NCBI GenBank assembly: GCA_030737835.1
Contig: CM060849.1
Coordinates: 14,117,216-14,181,215, forward strand
Length of the DNA stretch: 64,000 nt
DNA from: Acorus gramineus
Taxonomy: Eukaryota > Streptophyta > Magnoliopsida > Acorales > Acoraceae
Reading direction: 5' to 3'
The translations under genes and the position numbers were made by a program. Of the stretch, positions 49,401 to 59,700 are shown in pieces; the first letter of the stretch is position 1; each line of letters begins with the position of its first letter. Below the pieces are notes generated by a model, which was not told the DNA's origin, did not search any database, and saw only the letters and a program-made list of their open reading frames with translations.

Positions 49401-49741
49401 TCGCAGCGGGCCCAGAGGTGGAACTCGACAGAGCAGAACTGACACTGGCCGTCGCCGTCGCAGGCGTCGCAGTCCCTGGAGAAGCGCATCTCCATGGCCC
49501 GGTCGGAGACGAGGGGGATGAGGCCGAGGCGGTGGGCGATGAACTCGTCGTTGAGGACGGACGAGTTGATCTCGATCTCGACGAGGTCTATGGCAATGGT
49601 GGGGACCTCGGCGAGCATGACGCGGCGGAGGGCGTTGGCCATGCTGGCGTCCGTCTCCCGGAGCTCGAACTTGAGGTAGTCGTCCTTCATCTCCCTGATG
49701 CGGACCTTCGGCATCCTGTGGTAACTCCCCCCTCCCTCCAT
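43472..49741 (-). CDS. NRPB3: NRPB3, RNA polymerase II subunit 3 (three exons, 327 aa)
   Basis: Exons in gene order: 49741-49260, 47071-46834, 43735-43472; GT-AG junctions, phase-consistent, 328 codons. NRPB3 pairs with NRPB11 to form the alpha-like platform of RNA polymerase II and, in plants, also serves Pol IV/V. Hallmarks: the N-terminal RELRETD-type strand (here [18 protein letters not shown]), [20 protein letters not shown], then HRLGLIPL, the zinc-binding cysteines C91, C94, C100, C103 ([13 protein letters not shown]), then [36 protein letters not shown] and a C-terminal alpha-motif region ([31 protein letters not shown]). It is close to the usual length of about 320 aa; residues 140-155 add an Ala-rich stretch. 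Exon 1 is strongly GC-rich while exons 2-3 are AT-rich. An 18-base A run directly precedes the ATG. Confidence 0.96.
44127..44191 (-). mobile_element. Very short retroposon tail with 12-bp duplication in NRPB3 intron 2
   Basis: ATTCATTTGATC occurs at 44127-44138 and 44180-44191, enclosing a T run and about 30 bp. This is a minimal LINE/SINE-type insertion on the minus strand. Confidence 0.55.
44619..45102. repeat. Tandem duplication, two ~242-bp copies
   Basis: 44619-44860 and 44861-45102 are head-to-tail copies with only a handful of substitutions by eye (for example CAGTGCATG/CAGTACATG and CCCAAAG/CCCATAG). Both start CAGACATCACCAGT and end GGATGGTCAGAAAA. The duplication lies wholly in NRPB3 intron 2 and is recent by its identity. 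Confidence 0.92.
45125..46450 (-). pseudogene. LINE 3' region (zf-RVT domain to A tail) split by an insertion
   Basis: 46450-46263 (minus) reads [20 protein letters not shown], then [12 protein letters not shown]. After the insertion the frame resumes at about 45635 with [22 protein letters not shown]. Joined in order these give the zf-RVT pattern (W...LC..C...E...H.F.EC....IW). A T-rich run at 45130-45142 would be the A tail. Sense orientation with NRPB3, in its intron 2. Confidence 0.68.
45650..46262. mobile_element. Inverted-repeat element (~145-bp arms) inserted into the LINE
   Basis: 45655-45800 is the inverse of 46110-46260, sharing AAAGAAATCATCGCAG and its complement, AAATAAAGTTTTATGAGA and CACTTTTATTGGTG. 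A short third copy in left-arm orientation (TGTAGGGCAGAGAATATTTG) sits at 46062-46105, next to the right arm. The centre has CTATATAAATTG and TCAATAAAAAGG, like the TATA and polyadenylation signals of an LTR, so two elements may be fused. No coding capacity. Confidence 0.7.
47072..49259. other. NRPB3 intron 1
   Basis: 2.2-kb intron with no recognisable embedded gene. Contains poly-A runs and an (AATA)n tract near 47240. Nothing else supportable was seen. Confidence 0.6.
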
Positions 49742-49759
49742 TTTTTTTTTTTTTTTTTT
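49742..49759 (-). repeat. A18 run immediately before the NRPB3 start codon
   Basis: On the coding strand 18 adenines abut the ATG with no other base between. The run is probably in the 5' leader. It may be polymorphic and could influence initiation; assembly slippage is possible. Confidence 0.7.
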
Positions 49760-50490
49760 GCCTCACGAAACCCCTCTAAACCCTTGACTCCTCAAAACAC
49801 AGTCGCCCTGTTCTTCTCTCTCGCTCTTTGTTTAGAGAGTAGGAGATTTTTCCATGTATATATTTTTTCTTTATATTTTTAATATATTGAAAGAGAGGTT
49901 GGATATATTATATTTTTGATCCGTTATAATTATAATGAAATATGCATAATATTTTTTTTCTATCAAATTTAATTTTAAAGATTATTTGAATTTATATAAG
50001 TATTTTTAAAATGAATTTTAGAAAAAGTTAAAAGATTGGGCGTTTTTTTGTTTACAGTCTTATATACTTCATTACAAATATAATTAAGTATATATCTTGT
50101 TAGATGGTGTATATATCTCGTTAAATTTTTTCTTACACTTTTTAAATATAAATTCATTAAACTTGGAATAGAGTGATATATACTTTTTATTATAACATAT
50201 ATTTATTTAATGATATTACTATTTTTAAAAAAATACATGTGATTTGAGTTTTGATTTTTGTAAGAAACCGGTTCTTCCATTAAGCAACTAGGCATGTAAA
50301 AGGCAGATTTCCTTTTTTATTCTCTGTCATCACTTTCTCGAAGCCACCCATTTCATTCCGCAACATCTCATTGAACTTTTCCCTTTGATCTTTATATGTG
50401 ATTTGATGAATGTGATATAAGCAATATAATTATCATGTTTTGAAGCTGTTTTTAAGATTTCTGATCATGATGTTTTGCATGGTTTTGTAG

Positions 50491-50583
50491 AATATTGGGC
50501 TTGTTACTCCATTACCAACACTGGCATTAGCAGTGACTGGGTTGGTTGCATTCTTCATCTTCCAGTCTGCATCCAGAGACTGA
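50491..50583 (+). pseudogene. Isolated exon-like segment encoding a hydrophobic C-terminus
   Basis: Directly after a good acceptor (TGGTTTTGTAG) the frame reads NIGLVTPLPTLALAVTGLVA, then FFIFQSASRD and a stop: 30 residues with one membrane-like segment. It looks like the last exon of a small membrane protein, but no upstream exons are apparent in the ~730 bp back to NRPB3. Probably a relocated or dying gene fragment; family not recognised. Confidence 0.35.
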
Positions 50584-50860
50584 ATATCTTGACAATTTGC
50601 AAACATTACTATGTTTTTCATCTTTCTCAATTATTTACAATGTTTATTCCATGGCATGAACACGTTGCTTTGTATAAGTTTTGCTTATTGTATTGATGTT
50701 TCTATGACAATATATTTTTAAGTGTGCGTATTATATATACGGTGTACTTTAATTAAGGGATCTGAGAAAAAGGGGACGGAAGGTACGCCTGATCAGCTCT
50801 GAATTCCTTCAAAGCATCAGAGTTATGTCACTAGAATAATTACAAATGATGTTGTTATGT

Positions 50861-51142
50861 CACTAGAATTTAGGATCCGTTTGGCTAGGAGTTTGCCTTG
50901 AGTTTGCGTCGGCGAACACCAAGACTCGCAGACACTCAAACAAACAAAATTTGCAACTTTTGCGTTTGATTCTATTTTGTACGGTTAGTGTGTATTTGTT
51001 GGTCTCTGGTCTCTTCACCAACGCTCAGAAAAATCGTTTCGGCAGTATAGCCCTGCTTTGGTGGACGCGGTGGCCCAAGAAGAGCTCCCAAATGGAGCCT
51101 TACATAATTTGCAATTTAAGGATTTATGACACTAGAATTTAG
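50861..51142. repeat. Insert bracketed by 13-bp direct repeats
   Basis: CACTAGAATTTAG is exact at 50861-50873 and 51130-51142, with a third partial copy (CACTAGAAT) at 50829-50837. The ~255 bp between begins GATCCGTTTGGCTAGG and is GC-richer than the flanks. A retroposon with target duplication is the simplest reading. Confidence 0.5.
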
Positions 51143-52019
51143 TATAATTTTCATAAAGATGCATGGTAAGTGCCAACTGAATAATGACCAAATGATGTTA
51201 TTAAAGGAAAATGATAATGTCCAGCCTGATGTATAGCCTCATCTGTAGCCCCCTGATGTTTTGAATTTTTTTTAATATATATATTTGTTAAATAAAGTAC
51301 ATTCTTTTGTAAAAGTGAAATACGTGTCTAGATAAATTAGTACATTTTTTCTTTAAAGAAATGAAAATATTTTAATTTTTCATAAATATGTATTGTACTA
51401 TCAAAGTGTACATTTCACTATGGAGTGTATAGTTAGCTAGAGATAACCTATGAGCTATAAAACAGACTAAGTATGCGAGTGTATCAACACCCATTATTAA
51501 ATATGAGCATTTTTTCGCCTTGTAATTTGTTTAAAATATCCGGGTAATACATAGATTTGGCTCCCCATATTTGCTTCTATAATTTTTTTGCAATGGAAAA
51601 CAAATATATATTCATCAACTATTCATTAATTAAAATGATTTTGTTGCATCAATATAATTCACAGTATTGTTCTTAAAGATAGTAAAAGTGCAGCTAGGGA
51701 AGTGTACCACAGAAAAAATTCAGTCTCAGGCCTTGAGACGTGCCAACTAGAGGCAAGTTACATGCATTTTTTTATAAAAATATATATATTATTTAAAATT
51801 ATTTACTATTTTTTAAAATTAAAACATTTTTTGAACGCCCGCAAACTGTCCCTGACATTATTCAAAGGATTGGCATGGATTGTTCTTCCTAAATGGCCAT
51901 CTAGCATGACTGGTTTAAAGAGGAAGGGGGAGAAAGTTGATTCCTTATTGCATTTCACTAGTTGCATTCCAGTTGAAGGGAAAAGGATTCCACTTGCCTA
52001 CTTTTATTTTACAAGAAAA

Positions 52020-52335
52020 ATGATACATCGAATTCTGTGTGCAACCCTGCCTGCAACCCTCACCGTCTCACCATTTTTTTTTTAAATATACACTCACTCA
52101 TTGAAGTAAAAAATTATTATAAAAAGTGAAGTATACATTAAGATACACTAATATATTTTTCTTTAAAAAAATAAATAAATAAATAATTTTCCAACACTGC
52201 GATACTACAATATACAATGTGATAATGTAGTGCATTCTGGAACACTTTTATATTATATAGGCAGTTAGGGGACAATTTCTAGGCTTCAGACAAAGTTGTA
52301 AAACAAACTTAGTGTATCAACACTCTAGGTTCACA
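52020..52335. repeat. Member of a dispersed TTGATACACT-type repeat family
   Basis: Left part GTGTGCAACCCTGCCTGCAA; right part TTAGTGTATCAACAC; middle has AGTGAAGTATACATTAAGAT and a TGATAATGTAG block. The same ends and middle words recur near 9955-10140, 16440-16615, 21370-21540, 37115-37270 and 51205-51492. Non-coding. Class uncertain. Confidence 0.55.
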
Positions 52336-52570
52336 AGCTTGATCAACCTCTGATGATATACTAAATAAGTCGATCAACTCATCCACTCACTTCATTGCAA
52401 TAATGTCATCCAACACATTAAGACATTGTTACACACAATTCATAATACACCCATACGACTGCATCCATCGCAATAGTCCCTTTACTAGAGGCGAAGGAGC
52501 CCCATTCCTTGCAATCTTGCATCTTTCCCCCCTCCCCTTTTTTTTTCTCTCTCTCCCTCTTCCTCTCTCT

Positions 52571-52686
52571 ATTCTTCCCTTTACTCTATTGTCCTAGATT
52601 ACCAAAATAAGGCGTTGGTCGGATATATATTCTTCCCTTTACTCTATTGTCCTAGATTACCAAAATAAGGCGTTGGTCGGATATAT
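52571..52686. repeat. Exact tandem duplication of 58 bp
   Basis: 52571-52628 and 52629-52686 are identical by eye, each starting ATTCTTCCCTTTACTC and ending CGGATATAT. The identity implies a very recent event or an assembly artefact. Confidence 0.9.
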
Positions 52687-52797
52687 AATGTATCTGCAAA
52701 ACTATAACCGTACGTCCTTTCCATTCTGAGATCTAATAAAGTAAATTAGATTTTCTGATAACAATATAACAACATTCAATTTATTCTGTTATTAGAA

Positions 52798-52813
52798 CCC
52801 CCCCCCCCCCCCC
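52798..52813. repeat. Poly-C run (16)
   Basis: Sixteen consecutive C on the + strand, unusual in this AT-rich DNA and prone to sequencing error. Confidence 0.9.
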
Positions 52814-53740
52814 ATGATTGCAACAAAAAAAAAAAACATATTTTTGAGATAAAATATATGCATTTACGTCATTAATTTTTCTCTCACGCTACTAAAATTT
52901 GATTCATTTAATTTGAAATAAAGCGAAATGCACTTTTTATCGAAAACATATATTTCATTAGATAATGTTTATCATTTTTAAAATACGAAAACATGTATGA
53001 TATAAGTTTTACATTGTAAAAATGACTTGAGTCTTAACATTTCCATCACTCACAGGCGGGATTCAAAAATTGAAATACAAATAGCCTGTGTTTTGGACTC
53101 TAAAATGTACTGCATGTAACATTTTCCTACGGATCGAAGGTCATAAAACCTTTTTGCCAAGACTTTGTGGAGCATTGCTTCCGTTCAGCACAGGCCTCTG
53201 ATGTATAGTTATCAATTACAATTTCCTCTAGGTGAGGTTATACCACAAAAACAATACAAAAAATATATATATATAAAAAAAAACAAGTGACCAAAGTTTT
53301 AATATAAACATGAGATTTTTATCATTTTTTTATATTATTTTTATGAAAGCGAACAGGGGAAAAATAAGCCACTGACTCTGTTTCGTAGAAGAGTAAAAAA
53401 TAAGGGTATGCATATATTTGAACAATGTCACAAGAAAAACAAAGGTGAAACTTTTTCATTTGGGATCCATATGAAAAATGAACGTCAAAGTAGAAAAGCG
53501 TTTTCCATTCATAAATCCTTGCTATTCCTGCTCAGGATACATTTATACCAGATTTTTCTCACCCTCACCCAAATAAATCAGGTGCTGATGGAGGATGTAA
53601 AGATACCTATGCGACTGCCCCTGCCATTTGATTGCATCTTAAAAGAATAAATCATCACGCCGCATCATTTCCAGTCTTCAATTCATCGTGTTCTAACAGT
53701 CTGCGGTGATGTCAGGTGCTAAACAAGTAAATCTGAACGA

Positions 53741-56700
53741 CTATCTGAAGTACAAGTTCATGAAATATCGTGTGGGATTGAAGCCTCCCAGAATCGCTAC
53801 AATCATATAAAAAAATGAAACATGTAAAATATTTATCGTTATCAATGAATGAGGAATAAACAAAAATGGCAAAATCGTAAGTATATAAAACTGGTCTTTC
53901 TGTTAGAGAAAAAAGTCTGTACTTACAAAGTGGGGAAAAGATGATGACAAGACCGATCGGGTATAAGAAAAATGTGGTTTTATCCAAGAAAGGAAGTACT
54001 GCAACAATCCATGCAAAAGAACAACCCAAAGTTAGATATTATAGTTAACCAAAGTACTCATCTGGTGCCCCAGAACATAACTATGAAAAGAATCAACATG
54101 GTGAAAAAGTAAACATACCATCATATCCTAGGAAGTTGAGATAGTGATAATAAGATATCGCCACCATAAAAAACAGATTTGATAGTAGGACAGGGATAAA
54201 ACCATGCGCAAGTAAGAGTGGTGACACAAAGTATTGAATCACTGGCACACGCAGAAACAACCAATTAAATTCCATGAACACAAATAATAGAGGTCAAATT
54301 TTGGAAGGGTTCAGGATTTATAATAGTATTTACCGTAAAGCACCATGAATACAGGAAAAAAAGAGTTGCAGTGCACATCAAAAGCATACGACCTGCAAAA
54401 GAAGAAAATGATGATAATAAAGGAGTGGTTAATAACATTTCCTTCAATTTCAGAATTTTGTTGAAACCAAATATTCATTATGCACAATTTGGGACTACGA
54501 TTAGCATTCTGAGGGTCCATTTGCCATCAGAGTACACGGTGTGGATTTCCAGAGTTAATTATAAAAATATAAAATGACAATGGATAACAACCAACTTCTG
54601 AATACAATTGTTCCCCCAAAGAATTTATGCCATCATTCCCTACCTACCCATGACAACAGATGAGTTGAAGCCTTCCAGCAATTTGAGATAAATTTAACAA
54701 GATACTTGGACAAAATATTAAACACAAGCCACAGAACCATAAACACAAAATATTTATTTGAAGATTTCTTTAACAAAGAAACTTTAACCCTATTTCTTTT
54801 ATGAGCACAAATAACACATTCAAGCTGATAAAACAACATCTACTTCATCAACTCTTGAAATGAGGATTAGATGCATACTTTTGATCAAGTAAATTGATGT
54901 CTGATAATTGTATTCTTATAAAAAAATTAGCATGTTGAATGGGATAAAATGGTGTAGTGAGACGAACAAATAGATAGGATAAAAGAACATGAATTGAAGT
55001 TCAAGAAGGCATAACTAGATAATATATACACGATAGATAACCCGGAAAAAGGAATTCATTCCCCACCTGAGATGATTTGGAAATAAGAGTGAATCATTTG
55101 GTACTTTTGAACATTTGTGCAAGTCATAATTTGAATGAAATTGATCAAACGTTTACATAATTATCAGCTTTACATAAGTTGCATCAACAAATTATTTTAT
55201 AGAAAAAGAAACAATTCCATTACCTACCATTCAACATGTTGCTCAACTACGTGGCTGTTTGTTGCCTCCTCACGAAGATAATTGTTTGTCAGGAACCTAC
55301 ATTAAAACCAGAAAATCAAGAGAAATAAAACACCTAAAATCCGCAGTCTGGGGATAAAATTTATGCATAAGAGTTGTATAACAGTAGCATTTGATAAAGC
55401 TTTATGGTCCAATGAGTGCAAAAGCATAGAGCGTGTGTTTAACATTCAGAATAAATAAATTAGATGTCTTTCCATACACCAAATTGGAGAAACAGATGTG
55501 CAAAAGATGTCCAGCAATCTAATACAGTGAACTTTGTAATTGAGGACAATCTCTAATTTTCTGAAGAATAGTTAAATATACAGAGCATTTCATATGACCA
55601 TTAGTATAATTCAAGAAGTAAACAACATTTTTTTGGTAAATGAATATATTTTTGCTAATGAAATGGTGCTTACAAATTTGGAGAAACATACAAGGGCAAC
55701 CAATTTGCACTTGGGAGGGAAAACAGACAAACTGAACTCAGTCACACACCCAGCACAAATTAGCAAGACACATTCAGTACAACAATACCCAAACAAACAA
55801 ACAAACAAATAAATTTTCAATAATAATAAAAAAAAACAATAGGAAATCAAATTGAACAATAGCCTGCTGCAAAACAAAGTGATATAAGCCATTCAGGCAG
55901 CCAATGTGAACACATAGAGATAGGGAGGTACAGGGGCCAGACTTACATTGGATGAGGTGGATGAGTATAAAGTGCTATACTGAACTAACGGGAATAGAAG
56001 CAACTACTTGATCCCCCATTTGGGTAGCTACAAGTTATTCTGGGATAAATAACTATTCCACTATAAACAATTGTACGTGGAATAAGTCATATTCTATTTG
56101 GTTGTGTTTTTTATTTTTCTCATTGGAAAACATAATAATGAAGTTTTTATTGCTTGCTTGACCACGGATAAGTTGTATATAAAAGGTGAATAAATGTGGA
56201 TAAACATTTATAAAATGTGATAGAATGATCAGACATGCGGGCCCAATGATTTCTAGTATTTGGACCCCTCTTATACTAATATAATAGAATGAAATAACAC
56301 AATTCCAATGGAGACCTGGAAGATCAATACCATCTTATTCTCTCACCTATTCAGTCCGCTATGCCCACCTATTTTTTGTAAATAAACATGCTTTTTGGGC
56401 TTATTCAACCCTATTCAACACATTCTTCTACCCAAATAGATGCTAAATGTCACACATGCCTTGGGACCACAGAGAGTTCAACTTGGATGATGTCTATGAG
56501 TTCATCATGCCTACATCTTCCGCAACTAGAGGATCAACCTCATCCAGATTGTTGATAAGATAAGTGGTGTTTATCACTACAATATTTGGTATCCCAAGGC
56601 ACAACATGTAAAATAGAAGGTGATGGAGAAGATAGTTGACAGTTAGGGAGATAAAATGAGGAGTAGCAAAGGTCATATGAGGATGGCCTAGGTACATAGA

Positions 56701-59700
56701 TGCCGTGATGAGATCAAACTCAATATCAAAAATGATTTACAAGACCGTTCTGATTGAGGAGGGAGATCAATTCACCAATTCTAGCAAGCTTTTTTATCCC
56801 CAAATCAGATGTACAGGTCTTCATTATTGTCATTTCCTTTTGTGAATTGACCTTACACACTTGCACAAGAAGTCTAATGGATTCCTATTAATTGTCACAG
56901 CCACAGATGTTGAAGGAAGTCTTCTCCCACTAATAACTGCAATTGCCAAGTCAAAGAATACCAACAGTTACATGTGTCTCTCAATTGCATCTTCAGCATG
57001 TTACTGAGAACAGAAATCATAACAATGATCTCATATCCTCACATTCATACCATAACTGTAATGAGGATTATCCATAGTAATCTACGTGTAAAATGATATT
57101 ATTGTTTTTGCATGTGACGCAAGATACATGCTTGTTAATTATCCTTGTTGGGTCCAGTGGCATTATCTCATCTGTACAACGCATTATACAAGGATAGCCT
57201 GGCATTTAATACGAAGGTGATAGGATTATTTACTTCAGTTCAGGTCAGAAACAACCAAGTCATGAGCATCCTATCTATTGTTTTACTTGTATCAAATGTC
57301 TCTCATCATTTATTTTGCAACAACTATGTTCGTGAAAACAATTTCATGTTCGCTTACCAGACTTATATGATGCATAAGGATGCAGGTATGCAGCGTCCTT
57401 TTTTATTCTTTTTTTTAACATTTAGAACCGGCTTACAAGAAAATTCAAGTAAATGTATTGGTCACATTCAATAATTCTCCAAGCCTAGTGTCACATTACT
57501 ATAGGACATAGTTAGACGCTTAGACCATCACCATGTGTTCATGTTCTTTAGGTAACAAAACTTAATGTATTATCAATACTGTCATCCATATTAACCAAGC
57601 ATGCACTCTTGGCAAAAACTTAAAACATCATATTTGTCTTTGTGATCTATCACAAATTAATTGGTAAACACATAAGAACATGTTGTGTGGCCAGCTCCCC
57701 CCATATGATGTGTGGAAACTATCGATGAAGATGGTCGTCCTCATATGCTATGACACTATAGAGATGCACATCCCAAATAGGATTGGCTATGAGCAAATGG
57801 ACCTATCAAATAGAATAGATATAGCACAAAACTCGGCGGGTCTGACACAGAGTGAATATGGTGAATATCCTCAAAAGTTCATCAAGTATTGGGATGCCTA
57901 CAAAGATTATTTTAACTAGGATGGACCTGTTTGCAACTCCACATGGTAAATGAAGCAGATAATTAGGTATCTCACCCTACCTCTGTTTTCCCAAACATCT
58001 TCCATATGGTTCCACCCCTGCAACTTGATTAAGGCCTCGTTTGGTAACACGGTTTAAAAAGCAGTTTTTAGCTTTTAATGCTTCATGCACATCTTTTGAG
58101 GGTATAATGATGATGGCTGCTTTATGAAACACAGATTTCAAGACACAGTTCAGAGATAAAATCTAGTAATGATGATGTATTTAAGTTGACCTGTTTGATA
58201 ACAGCTTTTAGCTTTAGCTTATAAAAAAGCTAAAAGCTGCTTTTTAGGGTGTTGCCAAACAAGGCCTAAGGAATCCATGGTAAGAAGTTGGATTTCCTAT
58301 AATTAACTAGTATATATAAGCAGATAAAATAACACATTCTTTTCTTCTTTTTTTTGGAAATTCATATCCTTATAGGAGATAGATAGCATCTTTACAAAAG
58401 CCTAACCCTCCACCCTGAAGATGAAGACTGGACTTCCGCAATTGGCCTAGCACATATTTGCATGGATGTCCGCTTCTGAGAGCTTCCCCTAACTCAGACT
58501 TTAACCCCCTATCCCCTTCCGCATCCCAGTCAATCTTGAAACCATGAGGGCAACAATCAACCAAATTCCCAGACTATGAATATGCCAACAAGGATGTGAT
58601 CCCTCTTGGAGATGATGCTGATAGCGTGGAGCAATGCCCACCAGCATCACAATCTCAACCTGTTATAGCTTACCAAAGATGCGTTTGACCACCAATGAAG
58701 TAACTTGGGTGGTGCATAATATTTTCTGTAGTTCATTAGGTTGTGCAGAAGAAGGATTAAGATGAAGAGGAGATTTTTTGCCTTTTTGAAAATTGCAGAA
58801 AAAATAAAACCTTTAAATGTCTGAATATGAATTTTTGAATATTTATATGTTTAAACATTTCAATATTTGAATGTTATATGTATGTTTCACAGATTAAAAT
58901 GGTTCGAATGGTAAATGATTAAATGTCAATATATGCTTATCAGGGTAAATTATTTAAAACTATTGTGTTTAAGAATGCGTGTTGTTTTCCAAATGGTAAT
59001 GTAACTTGAACTTATGCAACCATTAAATACGTAAACAGAACTTACACCACCATTAAAAGGCAGAAGAAAAATCAAGTTACACCCTCAATTTGGCATTTAT
59101 CGGCATAAATTGCATTTTACATAATTGAAGTTACTCCATCAATTTGAAGAGAAAAAAAATAGAACTAAAAAAAACAACATTGACATAAGTTTTCAACCAT
59201 GCATATGGAAGGAATTATGAAAAGGAACCAGCATTTCAATTGAAAAAAAAAAAGATAAATATTATTATGACAACTAAATCATGAGTAACAATTGATTTTT
59301 AATAAAATATCCTGAAACTTACCAGCAGCATGTAGCTAAAATTACTCCAAATAATAGGAAGTGGAATACCAGAACGGAAAAGATCGTGAAAACAGCATGT
59401 GCCACGCTCTCGGAATACCTGTAATAAAAGGGTCAAATTTGTAATAGCAATCAACAAGGACATATTGACAACTGAAGTATTTACTAGATCCAGACTGATT
59501 TGAAATGTAATTTTCAAAAATATTCCAACCCATCCAGGTCAACCGTTGACCCCATCAAACCATAATAAGTAGAGTATTTTCATTAACAGCTAACGGGAAG
59601 TTTCCATTTAGTGAAAAAAAAATATATTGGTGTCAAATGATGCAGTAAACCTATCCATCAAACTCTTTGGCTTCCTGCCTATAGTGATTTCAAAATATTT

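Larger units (their letters stand above)
49760..53740. other. Region between NRPB3 and UNC50
   Basis: Starts with the NRPB3 promoter side and ends with the UNC50 3' untranslated region (minus strand). In between are an isolated exon-like ORF (50491-50583), a retroposon-like insert (50861-51142), copies of a dispersed repeat near 51200-51490 and 52020-52335, a tandem duplication (52571-52686) and a poly-C run (52798-52813). No complete gene seen. Confidence 0.5.

Noticed and set aside
49247..49882. 211-codon + strand ORF
   Set aside because: It is the antisense shadow of the GC-rich NRPB3 exon 1; the minus strand encodes the conserved polymerase subunit.
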